A stretch of 64,000 bases of DNA from Rachicladosporium sp. CCFEE 5018 (lineage: Eukaryota; Ascomycota; Dothideomycetes; Cladosporiales; Cladosporiaceae): the NCBI GenBank assembly GCA_002077045.2, contig KZ111172.1:6668-70667 (forward strand). The letters are read 5' to 3'. Under the pieces are notes generated by a model. It did not search any database and was not told where the DNA came from. It was given only the letters and a program-made list of their open reading frames with translations. Positions 20,536 through 29,837 of this stretch are shown here, piece by piece; within the stretch, counting starts at the first letter, position 1; each line of letters starts with the position of its first letter. The translations under genes were made by a program, and so were the position numbers.

Positions 20536-21604
20536 ATGATTGATCAGGCGACTAGGATGCGCATCTTGCGCCACAAATTCAGAATTGACCGCAAGCGCGC
20601 AGCAATCATACGCAGAGGCTTCGGCCCTCTCAACTACCCCCCCTTCAACCCCTACCTCCAGATCTACAACAAAGACTACAGCAAGGATGCGTTCCCGGAT
20701 GGCTTTACCGACGAGCATTTTGCCAAGGCGCACGAGATCGCTCGCGCTATCGAGCGCCGCAACATTATGAGACGTAGCCACGCCGACATGGTGGTGACCA
20801 GGTTCGGCAGGTCCCATCTCCGCTTCCGCAATCGACCTGGGCGCCACCTTGACCTCGAGATCAAGCGTGTGCACGCAGGTTATCTGATGCACCAGAACCA
20901 TCTCGAGGAGCAGGCGGGCAAGCAGGTGCTCTTAGGGTTTCCGGCCATCACGACCGCCAATCTCGAGAGTATGAATGAGTGGCTGGGCAAGATCGAGCGC
21001 GAGGCTCAGCACAAGACATGCAAGACGGTGCTGCTGGTGCGTTCTTTGCAATTGGAACAGCGATGATCGAAACACGCTGACAGTATTTCTACAGGCAACG
21101 AAGAAATTGATCGAGATGTCAGGCGGCATGGAGGCCTGGCTTGCCGCCTCCGACGAAGAGATCGGCAATCTGCTGACATGCCTGTTCGACGAATTCCCTC
21201 TCACGATCTCCAAATTGGTCTTCTGGACCGAGGACTCGGCCATCGATATGGAGCGCATCTGGCGCAACCAGTTCGACCAAGGCAAGTGGCAGGTTCTTCT
21301 GCGCACCAAGTTTGTGTACCTCGCGATGTCTACCTGGGAGAATCGCATCAAGCACGACGACAGGGACGCTATGTACGAGGACTGGAAGGACATGATGCAG
21401 AACGAGGAGCTCGCATCTCTCAATCTCGGGGATGTCGCAGATCTCCCTTCGCGCGTATCGCGCCTAGCGGGCAAGGGGAGGAAGCACAACCTCCCGGCGA
21501 AGTTCATGAAGTGGTTCCGTGCGGAGCAGAAGGCGGCCAAGTCTGGAATTCCGACGCGTACGAAGAAGACGCAGCTGGTCATTCGCCCCAACATGGAAGT
21601 TTGA
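20536..21604 (+). CDS. Uncharacterised basic protein, two exons
   Basis: Exons 20,536-21,036 and 21,095-21,604, split by a 58-nt intron (GTGCGT...CTGACAGTATTTCTACAG), give 336 residues. The sequence is rich in Arg, His, Lys and Trp and looks globular and helical. The N-terminal region is strongly basic (RMRILRHKFRIDRKRAAIIRR), and exon 2 includes FVYLAMSTWENRIKHDDRDA and a basic C-terminal third (GKGRKHNLPAKFMKWFRAEQ). I know no family with this pattern; nucleic-acid or chromatin contact is possible but unproven. The start was chosen at TCAACATG because the upstream codons have no conserved look. It follows the recombinase-linked gene in the same orientation. Confidence 0.6.
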
Positions 21605-22450
21605 ATGTGCAAGGTTCACGATGGTGGGAGATTCGGAGATGCGAGAAGGAGTACATGGTTGGGGCGGGGTGAGCAGAAGTGGCAGAGGGTTTTCGAGTCT
21701 TCTGTCGAGAGACTCTGTGGTGAATGATGATGGACGATGACATGATGGGTCGATCGAGCAGTTGCTCGTGATGTAACCATTTCGAATTGGATAGAAGCCA
21801 GCTGCGAGGTGCTTCGGCGCCAGAGAGTAGCTGAGCTCTACCATCTGCTATCTGCGAGCAGTCACAGGATTAGATAAACTTGATATTATGCAATGCACAG
21901 AAAATTTGGCGGCAGAAACACCTGATAGCCATTTCTCTTGGTCAACGATAGTCGTGTCCAGCTCGTGCTCACTAGTTTCTATGACCGTCTGGCACACATA
22001 AGGTAGCTACAGCAGTATGCGCCGCTGACGGTGCGATCTGCCCCACGCACGGCTACAAGGCGAAACCCCTCCTCCTCGCGGCAGCCCCGGCCTCATGGCG
22101 GCTTGGTGCCACGACCGTGGGCGCATAATGCAGTCAGCCACCTAACTCGCGACAGCACCAATGCAATCGTAGCTGCAGCAGCCTTACGCAGCGATCCTTG
22201 TCAGGCTCGCGTGAGACGTCCAGTGCCGCGCGAGATTTCTACGATCTGCGCCGGAACATTCGATATTTTGCATGAATAAGGCTGACGACCTTGTCTGCTT
22301 TGAGCTGGGGGCGTACTTCGAATGCTTGGATGATGCTAGATTTGGAAGGCCATCCGTGTCGTATATATCCGTGGGTGGTGGCATCATGTAAGTAAGTGCC
22401 TGTTGCTCGGGACTTCCTTTGTGTTACCAGACAAGAAGGGACCGGAGGCC
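21605..22450. other. Intergenic before the transcription-factor-like gene
   Basis: About 850 bp lack a supported gene. Near its end a strong donor-like GTAAGTAAG (22,388) and acceptor-like TTACCAG (about 22,430) could bound an intron, with an ATG frame just before it (from about 22,272, MNKADDLVCFELGAYFECL). The reading phases did not match when I joined them, so I did not extend the gene. No Zn2Cys6 cluster is visible here. Confidence 0.4.
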
Positions 22451-23657
22451 ATGTCCGGGATGGAAGAGATTTATGAGTCGCCAACAGACTCGGTCCTGGA
22501 TGGCTCGAGCCCAGGTGGTGGTGTGGTGAAGCCATTGGTGTTCGTCAACGTCACTTATCCGGGACAAAAGCAAGTACGCTCCGCGAAGAAGGCTAGTCGA
22601 CTTCGAGTGCAGCATGATGAGACACTTGTGCACCATGCGGACTGGAACCCAAGTCTCAAGTTCCAACATTACAATCCGCATGTAAAGCATACAAGATCAG
22701 CTTCGAAAGGCGATGGCGAGTCGCCGCCAGCAGAGCGGCGACGTAGTCTTCCAGCTGCAGCATTACACTCCACCAGAAAATCTCTCGACGACAGCCGACC
22801 TAAAGTGCATGCCATATCACGGGCAGCATCGCGGCGACAGTCACTGCAGTATGCTTCGGCCAGCCCGGCAAGAAGTCCCCTCTGTAGATATGCAACGATC
22901 GCACGGGTTTATCAGAGTCCACCCACACTTCAACCCGCATACGAGGGTCGGCGATCACTAGACTGCTCATTCGTTGCACCGTTCACCACAGCGAATTCCG
23001 AGACGAGTCAACGGGGTTTATTGCCTCAAAGGTCACCTGCACATCCGCCTCCCCGGCCTGCTACGAAGAAGCCACTCTCGAAAGACCCAGCAAAGGCCCT
23101 AGCCAGCTTGGTGAAGTCGATAGCCATCGATATATCCAATGTTCTTGTAAGCTACTCGAGCTCGAAGTGTCACCGACCTACCGCTGACAAGATTCTAACA
23201 GTGCTACTACCATCACCTCCTCGGTCTCAGCACCACAGACCCTTCCCTTGAGCCAGACCTGACCCGCAAATGGCTTTCACCTCTGATCCTCTCGTCACCC
23301 ACTCTCCTCGCCTCGATCACACTTCTGACACAGACTCACCTGCTCTCTCTTCGCTCCCGGCCGACTACAAATCCGGCTCTCCTTGCCAGTCGAGGTACTG
23401 TACTGCAAGATATGCTCTCCCAGCTATCAACGCAGTCGTCAGACGGTGTCAGTGACGGTATCATGCTAAGCTGCGTCATCATGGCCGCGTATGAGAAGTT
23501 TTACGGGGATGAAGGGGGCGTTGAGGTGCATCATGTGGGACTGAAAGGCATCTTGGGCATGAGAGGAGGCGTCTTGGAGAAGACGGGTATGGAGAGGCTG
23601 ATGGGAACGCTCGGGGTGGAGGCGTTGGTCGGGGTCAAGGGCGGAGGGAAGGGGTGA
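22451..23657 (+). CDS. Fungal transcription-factor-like protein without a visible zinc cluster
   Basis: Exons 22,451-23,146 and 23,202-23,657, joined across a 55-nt intron (GTAAGC...TAACAG), give 383 residues. The N-terminal 230 residues are Ser/Pro/Arg-rich and look disordered, with KPLVFVNVTYPGQ near the start. The C-terminal half is helical and resembles the regulatory domain of fungal Zn2Cys6 regulators (Fungal_trans_2/DUF3468 style), with SDGIMLSCVIMAAYEKF followed by VHHVGLKGILGMRGGVLEK. The DNA-binding cluster normally found at the N-terminus is not visible, so it may be absent or in a missed 5' exon. The end (GVKGGGKG-stop) seems early for the family. The gene's 3' half is repeated after the gap at 23,680, where 585 bp overlap with about seven substitutions. 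Confidence 0.6.
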
Positions 23658-23679
23658 CTTGACCGGGCGTGACGTATGG
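23095..23679 (+). repeat. Contig end overlapping the sequence after the gap
   Basis: These 585 bp reappear at 23,780-24,364 and again at 54,662-55,246. By eye I count about seven substitutions and no indels against 23,780-24,364, for example ACACAGAC versus ACGCAGAC and GCCAGTCG versus GCCACTCG. This is the pattern of two alleles whose contig ends overlap but were not merged. Confidence 0.9.
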
Positions 23680-23779
23680 NNNNNNNNNNNNNNNNNNNNN
23701 NNNNNNNNNNNNNNNNNNNNNNNNNNNNNNNNNNNNNNNNNNNNNNNNNNNNNNNNNNNNNNNNNNNNNNNNNNNNNNN
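23680..23779. other. Assembly gap of exactly 100 N
   Basis: A run of 100 N is the usual placeholder for a gap of unknown size. Since the flanks overlap by 585 bp, the real distance is probably negative. Confidence 0.98.
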
Positions 23780-24342
23780 GGCCCTAGCCAGCTTGGTGAA
23801 GTCGATAGCCATCGATATATCCAATGTTCTTGTAAGCTACTCGAGCTCGAAGTGTCACCGACCTACCGCTGACAAGATTCTAACAGTGCTACTACCATCA
23901 CCTCCTCGGTCTCAGCACCACAGACCCTTCCCTTGAGCCAGACCTGACCCGCAAATGGCTTTCACCTCTGATCCTCTCGTCACCCACTCTCCTCGCCTCG
24001 ATCACACTTCTGACGCAGACTCACCTGCTCTCTCTTCGCTCCCGGCCGACTACAAATCCGGCTCTCCTTGCCACTCGAGGTACTGTACTGCAAGATATGC
24101 TTTCCCAGCTATCAACGCAGTCGTCAGACGGTGTCAGTGACGGTATCATGCTAAGCTGCATCACCATGGCCGCGTATGAGAAGTTTTACGGGGATGACGG
24201 GGGCGTTGAGGTGCATCATGTGGGACTGAAAGGCATCTTGGGCATGAGAGGAGGCGTCTTGGAAAAGACGGGTATGGAGAGGCTGATGGGAACGCTCGGG
24301 GTGGAGGCGTTGGTCGGGGTCAAGGGCGGAGGGAAGGGGTGA
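23780..24342 (+). CDS. 3' part of the transcription-factor-like gene (second allele-like copy)
   Basis: This partial copy starts at the gap, inside exon 1 (ALASLVKSIAIDISNVL). It then has the same intron (23,832-23,886) and the complete last exon 23,887-24,342 ending at TGA. Protein-level differences from the preceding copy are few, for instance CVIMAAYEKF to CITMAAYEKF and GDEGG to GDDGG. It lacks any start, so it is a fragment created by the assembly break rather than an independent gene. Confidence 0.8.
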
Positions 24343-24775
24343 CTTGACCGGGCGTGACGTATGGAACGATGCTATGAGTAATGCCGCCGCCGAGTCCTTG
24401 CCTCGCATGTGTGGAATCGTGTGTCGCTCTATCAGAAGTTGGCTACTACGAATACGCGAATTTGTGCATTTTGTCCCCCGATCAAGCGCACGTATTTCTT
24501 CCTCGCAAGCGGTAAATGAAGATGTGGCGTACTTGTTCGATCGATGTGGCGTTTCGTCATCGCGTCCCTCGATCAGATTCAGGGAAATTGCTGCGCGCGT
24601 GCGCGAAGCGCGTGTGCTGATGATGACACGGCCACAGCCTGCAGTAGTGTCTGTTGCAGTGTTGACCAATGTGTTGTATCCTCTGCGTTGCCGTCAATGA
24701 TTCCACCCGTACCGCTCTCTCGACCATGCAAGACACACTGTTTGCCTGGTAGCAGCTAAGAACCATGCTCCCGGG
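24343..24775. promoter_or_regulatory. Intergenic, upstream of the CHY/RING gene
   Basis: This 433-bp region is identical in the second copy. A GC-alternating, partly palindromic stretch (GCGCGCGTGCGCGAAGCGCG, near 24,592) is the only conspicuous element. Antisense frames through it look like shadows. Confidence 0.4.
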
Positions 24776-27457
24776 ATGCCGCCAAACCCAGAGCCCCGAC
24801 GTTCCGTCACAACCCGACGGTCACATGTCAGAGGCATCTCAGATGCTCATGACGAGAACGGTGATGCTGGTGGTACCACCACAGCGGCGTCAAGCAGCAC
24901 ACCGCCAATACCTATCAACACTGCGGTAGACAGACTCGCTCTCTTCGATGCCGGCGACGTCGTTGACAGTCCTATCATCGAGGACCTGGGAACATCTTCA
25001 TTCTTGCTTCAGGCAGAAGCGGCTACCTGGCCTGGGATCTTGCTCCGCGCAAGGGAGAGCTATAGAAGTGGGGATGAGCAGCGCATGAGCATCAATCCGG
25101 GGCATAGCGTCGCCGAGAGTTTGAGAGTGGGGAATTCCTCGCGCACTTCACTTGCGGCTTATACTGAGGAGAGCTCGGGTGTGGATGTGAGAGGGACGAG
25201 GTCAAGAGCGCAGACTGGGGAGAGTCTGCTATCGCTACAGCCGAGTCTACTGGCAGGACCGCCAACCATGGACGGAGCACTCCCGGAGAATGATGGCATG
25301 CAGAGCCTGCGCCAGCAGCTGCTGGAAATTAAGCAGTTGGCGCTGTCAACCGAAGAAAAGGCGAAGCGGATGCATGAGCTTATGACTTCGGACTACTCGA
25401 AGCACCGAGCACTTCACTCGCCGTCGCCTCCAGTAGCGCAGCATTTTTCACCACCGCAGTCTGAGCATAACGTCTTAAGCAGCTTGGCGCCACCTATTGA
25501 TCCTGAGAACCCCTACAACCTACGAGATGCCGATTTCGATCTAATCTTTAGTCCTACAAAGCATCGTCGGACTGAAACGCACGGTGACTCCTCAATCGAT
25601 AATATTGAAGACGAGGACCTTCCAGTCCTTGGCTGCGCTCACTACACCCGCAATGTCAAGGTGCAATGTTTCGATTGTCATCGCTGGAGCCCTTGCCGAC
25701 ACTGTCACGATGCTGCACCTGATTTGCCTTTCCCACACGCGCTCCAGCGCAAGAAGACTCAAAATATGCTGTGCATGCTCTGTCGTACTCCACAGCCTGC
25801 TAATGAAGCTTGCGTGAACTGCGGAGAGTATGCAGCTTGGTATTACTGCGACAAGTGTAAGCTGTGGGATAATGACAGCAACAAGCGTATCTACCACTGC
25901 GATGACTGCGGACTTTGTCGACTAGGTGAGGGCTTGGGCAAGGATTTTGTGCATTGCAGGCGCTGCAACGTGTGCATCTCGATCTCGACTTCAGCTTCAC
26001 ATCCTTGTGTTGAGAGGGCTACAGACTCTGACTGCCCGCTCTGCTTGCTGTACTTGTTCGAATCGCAGACGCCTGTCGTGAGTCTACCGTGCGGTCACTA
26101 CATGCACGGCACTTGCTACAAAGATCTTATGGCGGTCACGTACAAGTGTCCTGTATGTAGCAAAAGTGCAGTGAACATGGAGCTGTCTTGGCGGAAACTG
26201 GACGATGAGATCGCGATGCAACCGATGCCTGAAGAAGACGACGAGCTGGAGGGTATCCTGCCACTCCTCGAAGGCGCCGAAACCATCGACTCTGCTGCTA
26301 TGGACAACGAGATCGATACTCAGGACACTAACGCACCGCCACTTCGCCGTCCTCGCCAAGCCTGGATAAGCTGCAACGACTGCAATGCTCGCTGCTGGAC
26401 GCCTTTTCACTGGCTAGGGCTGAAGTGTACTTACTGCGGCGGCTACAACACAAACCAAATTCCCCCTTCTTCAAGACGCGAGACTGAAGCCGAGCGTCTG
26501 ATCCGACAACAGCAGTCCCAACCACACCGCCACGACTTCACCGGCAATTCCGTGATGCGAGAACGTGGCATTGGCATCGACGTGGCAGACCCTACGGCTA
26601 TAGCGCCCGAGTCCACGCTCGTCGTTCCTGCATCTCCTGCCTCTCTGTCTCCGTCATCAGCTGCCTACTCACCAGGCTCACCCGGCTCGCCGCCACACTC
26701 TCCTCGTCGCTACTTTGTCCGCGACGAAGACCTCGAACCTCGTCGTCGCTCTTTCACGCCTTCCACTGGTCGCTTTCCGACGCCCTCACTTCCAGCATGG
26801 GACTCACTTCCCCGCATGCCCGATTTGCCACGCCTACCGGATCTCCCTCAGCTGCCTCGTCTGCCTGAGATGGCCCTGCCTCGCATGAGCATGCCTGATC
26901 TACCGCGCTTCCCTGACATGCCACAGCTGGAACTTCCTCGCTTCCCGGACATGCCACAGCTAGAGCTGCCACGCTTTAGAGCGATGGATATGGTGCAGAT
27001 GCTGTCTCGCTCGCTCTCACCCATGCGATCCTATATGGAAGGACTTGATGTTCGAGAAAGAGAACGAGTCGAAAGGCACTTCAGACGAGCCGGCCTAGGA
27101 CGACGAAGCTTCAGCGAAGGACCGGGGGTCGGTGGTGCTGGCGAGGAGGGCAGGGGCAAGAAAGCGAGGCATGAACGAGGTGAGTTCTGGGGTAGCGCTG
27201 TGCTGAGCTCGGGTGAGGAGAGCAGTGATGACGATGACGATATCGGGGAGCTGGACTTGGAGGACGGAGATAGTAGTGGGAGTGAGGAGGGCAGTGGAAG
27301 CGAGGACGACGACGAAGACGTGGAAATTGACGAGGAGGACGGAGGGGTGAAGATCCTTCCCGTGGGGGTCGGTGTGGGAGATGTGAGCATGCTTGATGGT
27401 GGTCATGATGCCGATGCCGCGGACGACGACTCTATGGAAGTTTTTGGGCATCGATAG
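24776..27457 (+). CDS. CHY/CTCHY/RING zinc-finger E3 ubiquitin ligase (RCHY1/PIRH2-like), copy 1
   Basis: This intronless 893-residue protein has the domain set of RCHY1/PIRH2 ubiquitin ligases. In order: a disordered N-terminus (1-280); the end of a CHY-type zinc finger (GCAHYTRNVKVQCFDC, from about 286, with CRHCHD); a CTCHY finger (about 330-410, from CMLCRTPQPANEACVNC to FVHCRRCNVC); a C3H2C3 RING (about 420-462, CPLCLLYLFES, CGHYMHGTC, CPVC); and a C-terminal zinc ribbon (about 532-556, CNDCNARCWTPFHW, CTYCGGY). After that comes a long Pro/Ser tail with a tandem unit PDMPQLELPRF repeated twice inside a LPRxPDLPxLP array, and an Asp/Glu-rich end. RCHY1 itself is about 260 residues, so this is a greatly extended fungal form. 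By family it transfers ubiquitin to target proteins; targets are unknown. Confidence 0.9.
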   Translation: MPPNPEPRRSVTTRRSHVRGISDAHDENGDAGGTTTAASSSTPPIPINTAVDRLALFDAGDVVDSPIIEDLGTSSFLLQAEAATWPGILLRARESYRSGDEQRMSINPGHSVAESLRVGNSSRTSLAAYTEESSGVDVRGTRSRAQTGESLLSLQPSLLAGPPTMDGALPENDGMQSLRQQLLEIKQLALSTEEKAKRMHELMTSDYSKHRALHSPSPPVAQHFSPPQSEHNVLSSLAPPIDPENPYNLRDADFDLIFSPTKHRRTETHGDSSIDNIEDEDLPVLGCAHYTRNVKVQCFDCHRWSPCRHCHDAAPDLPFPHALQRKKTQNMLCMLCRTPQPANEACVNCGEYAAWYYCDKCKLWDNDSNKRIYHCDDCGLCRLGEGLGKDFVHCRRCNVCISISTSASHPCVERATDSDCPLCLLYLFESQTPVVSLPCGHYMHGTCYKDLMAVTYKCPVCSKSAVNMELSWRKLDDEIAMQPMPEEDDELEGILPLLEGAETIDSAAMDNEIDTQDTNAPPLRRPRQAWISCNDCNARCWTPFHWLGLKCTYCGGYNTNQIPPSSRRETEAERLIRQQQSQPHRHDFTGNSVMRERGIGIDVADPTAIAPESTLVVPASPASLSPSSAAYSPGSPGSPPHSPRRYFVRDEDLEPRRRSFTPSTGRFPTPSLPAWDSLPRMPDLPRLPDLPQLPRLPEMALPRMSMPDLPRFPDMPQLELPRFPDMPQLELPRFRAMDMVQMLSRSLSPMRSYMEGLDVRERERVERHFRRAGLGRRSFSEGPGVGGAGEEGRGKKARHERGEFWGSAVLSSGEESSDDDDDIGELDLEDGDSSGSEEGSGSEDDDEDVEIDEEDGGVKILPVGVGVGDVSMLDGGHDADAADDDSMEVFGHR

Positions 27458-27702
27458 ATTGCCTCTATACGTGCCTACCTCTCTGCTAGATGACTCGGAA
27501 AGCCAGTTCGTCGTTGAGCTTGTCAGCGCAGCGCATCTTTAGAAGCTATGGCAGAGGGCCAGTACGAAGTGCGCACTATCCGATTTGGATCGATGGCAGT
27601 CGAGAGCTGCGAATGGAACGGTGTGGACCTTACCTACGTCAAAGAATAGGGAAGAACGCTCCATGAACCCACGGCTAACTTTACAACCCGCTTCAGCGCT
27701 CA

Positions 27703-28500
27703 TCAAGAATCATCAAGGACGAACAGCTGTAGCGCTTCGTGCTTCCATATATCCTGCATAGCCCACGACAGCCGATACACATCGGTCGAAGTAAATTGTC
27801 CTGCCGCCTCCGTACGTGTAATTACTTTGTTCATAACGGCACGAAGTCCCTGCTCCACAATTGACTTGGCCGCTGATGGCAGCCCGTCATCGTCGACGTA
27901 TTGATTACGGTAAGGTAACAGGATCAAGTTGTATCCCTCACCATCCTTACTGCGCTCGATCTGAGCCAGCTCCTCGTCCGGTGGGCCGTCTTCGTCCTCA
28001 TCGCGTATACGGATCAAAAGCTTCCTGATCCGCGCCATGAAAGATGGCTGTAGTCTGCCAAAGAAGAGTGCAGTCTCCATTTTGGGACGGCAGCGCGAGT
28101 GAGCGCCTTCCAAGTCGACCCGGAAGCTGCACTGGTTGTAGAACACAGGCAGAAATTCGCCGCGTGGACTTCTGCAGATACTCGCGAGCGGCGGCTCTGT
28201 AGGCATGATGAGAGGCTCTTGCGAGAAGCAAGCGCAGCACTGCTCGTACACGAGTATGCGAATCTCTGGCGATAGGTTGAAGAGCTTGGTGAAAGTGCAG
28301 CTGTCATCAGCGTGGTGAAGCAAGCGCAGGAAGGCCTCTTTCTCTGCTCTGGTCTTCTTGGCGGGTGCAGGAATACCGCGTTGCACAGCCAAGACGCGAA
28401 GCTCTTCCTTCGTACAATTGTCGTAATTCAGCAGTCCGCGATCGTAATGGGCATGCCAGTCCGCAATCTCGAGCTCGGAGATCTTTCTGGACCGCTTCAT
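27703..28500 (-). CDS. 2EXR-domain protein with SAP-like N-terminus, copy 1
   Basis: This intronless 265-residue protein starts at ATG 28,500. Residues 30-62 (CTKEELRVLAVQRGIPAP and following) resemble a SAP-type helix-turn-helix DNA-binding motif. Residues 70-130 carry the fungal 2EXR (F-box-like) pattern: FNLSPEIRILVYEQC, then ICRSPRGEFLPVFYNQCSF. The rest is helical with acidic loops (RIRDEDEDGPPDEE). 2EXR proteins are numerous and mostly uncharacterised in filamentous fungi; a scaffold role is presumed from the F-box likeness only. Its partner at 58,585-59,369 is frameshifted, so this is the intact allele or copy. It converges on the CHY/RING gene with 245 bp between the stops. Confidence 0.75.
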   Translation of the reverse strand: MKRSRKISELEIADWHAHYDRGLLNYDNCTKEELRVLAVQRGIPAPAKKTRAEKEAFLRLLHHADDSCTFTKLFNLSPEIRILVYEQCCACFSQEPLIMPTEPPLASICRSPRGEFLPVFYNQCSFRVDLEGAHSRCRPKMETALFFGRLQPSFMARIRKLLIRIRDEDEDGPPDEELAQIERSKDGEGYNLILLPYRNQYVDDDGLPSAAKSIVEQGLRAVMNKVITRTEAAGQFTSTDVYRLSWAMQDIWKHEALQLFVLDDS

Positions 28501-29154
28501 TCCACGAGCTCGAGCTTATTTCAGGTCGATCATACCATCTGTGACTGAGTATCTCCTGAGTCGCCAGTAGCCATCGTATTCCGCACCACCTCGATGCTCA
28601 TCGTATGGTCCGAAGGGGGACATCTGTGAAAGGGTATCTGGTATCGATCTGGATCGGCGGGTAAATATGAGACGAGAGAAAATTGGTGATACTGCCAAAC
28701 GGAGAGAGCACTCCTAAAGCCACGCCTTTTATTTTACAGCCTGTTCTTGATGCAGCTGCCGTCCAGTCTATGCAAGATGTTTCTGGCCTGTCATGGCTCG
28801 ACACTGCCAGCGACGTAGGCACTTGTCAAAGGATTTGAGCAGACGGTGTCGCCCGAAGTGGAAGACATGCCGTCGATATGTGTAGTCAAACAACGTGTGT
28901 CGGTTTAACTGGGTAGTCACTGATGACACAGGAAATTATAAAAGCAACGATGCGATCCTCCCGGATGTCTCCATGATAGAAGCCGCAAGTGAGACGTATG
29001 GAATTCGCCTAGCTTTCAGTCTGTCTCCAAAGGATGCAGTTCCCGCACGTGTGGAGCAGTAGCAGGCTCCGACAGTCCTATCTGCTACCGCTTAAAGCCC
29101 TGCCCTGATGGCCGACTTGAAAGGAAAAATCTGTATCTGCACTGCATGTCAGCA
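28501..29154. other. Intergenic, no supported gene
   Basis: About 650 bp lie upstream of the SAP/2EXR gene and downstream of the YCII gene. It is conserved in the other copy with scattered substitutions and a small indel near 28,665 (TATGAGACG versus CTCGTGAGACG). I found no ORF of interest. Confidence 0.45.
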
Positions 29155-29616
29155 TCATTCCAATACCAGTACCTCTACGTCCACAACACTCACCCTGTCC
29201 ACATCCCAAACCCCCTTCGTCCAGTAAACGTCCTGCTTCAGCTTCTCAATGACTTCTTCCCTCGTCTCACTCAAAGCCAACATGACACTGCCATTGATCT
29301 TCGGGCCTTGACCCTCCTGCACGGGTTCGTCGAGAGAAGCGCCACCGAGAAGCCAGAATCCGGCTTTCTCTTGCTCGAGAACGTTCTTGAGATGTTCGCT
29401 GGAGATACGAATCAGACTGAGCATGCCGTAATGTACCAGAAGGGAAGGCAAAGCATACGGTCGGATTTCCATTCGCTTCGCCAGCGAGTTGGGCTGATCT
29501 TTCAAGATGACCATCCACTCGTGCTTCGCCATTGCAGTGGATGAAGTGGAGAACGATCGTAAAGCTGAGAAGGAGTGGCTTGCTTTTGCTAGACAACGGA
29601 ATGAGGAAGGAAGCAT
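29155..29616 (-). CDS. YCII-domain protein, probably mitochondrial, copy 1
   Basis: Exons 29,616-29,459 and 29,398-29,155, separated by a 60-nt intron (GTATGC...CTCCAG), give 133 residues. Removing the intron joins KRMEIRP to EHLKNVLEQEKAGFWLLGGA, restoring the fungal YCII pattern (KHEWxVILxD...RMxxRPxH...GFWxxGGAxLDEP...GSVML). The unspliced frame is also open, so the intron rests on domain continuity. YCII is a small ferredoxin-like fold with a conserved His/Asp pair; its reaction in fungi is unknown. The first 40 residues (SFRCLAKASHSFSALRSF and a Ser/Thr run) look like a mitochondrial presequence. ATG 29,616 was chosen because the longer frame begins with GTG. Confidence 0.75.
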   Translation of the reverse strand: MLPSSFRCLAKASHSFSALRSFSTSSTAMAKHEWMVILKDQPNSLAKRMEIRPYALPSLLVHYGMLSLIRISSEHLKNVLEQEKAGFWLLGGASLDEPVQEGQGPKINGSVMLALSETREEVIEKLKQDVYWTKGVWDVDRVSVVDVEVLVLE

Positions 29617-29837
29617 ATGAGATGCAGGGAAGCCGAAGACCAGAATTGAGATCACGGAGACTTATTCTCATGCCCTTAGTAGGTCGTCAATGAGGTACAT
29701 GAGCTGCGATGTCGGTAGTTGGAGACCGCGTAGACTTCCTAGGCAAGCTTGACTTGAGGGGTCGGTTGTTCTTTTGGCCGAGCAGTGACATGAGGTTGAC
29801 TGGGATTCTTACAGTTTACATGTACATAGGAGTTGGA

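Noticed and set aside
20932..21612. A 226-codon minus-strand frame opposite the two-exon basic protein
   Set aside because: It is a little longer than either exon, but the plus-strand model has proper splice signals and better protein-like composition. I kept the plus strand, with moderate confidence.
24580..24620. GC-alternating palindromic patch as a functional operator
   Set aside because: It is a short low-complexity GCGC run; its conservation in the second copy adds nothing because that whole segment is unchanged.
24151..24669. A 172-codon minus-strand frame repeated exactly at 55,033-55,551
   Set aside because: It runs antisense to the TF-like last exon and across the CHY promoter. 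Its presence in both copies only reflects the lack of divergence in this part of the duplication.
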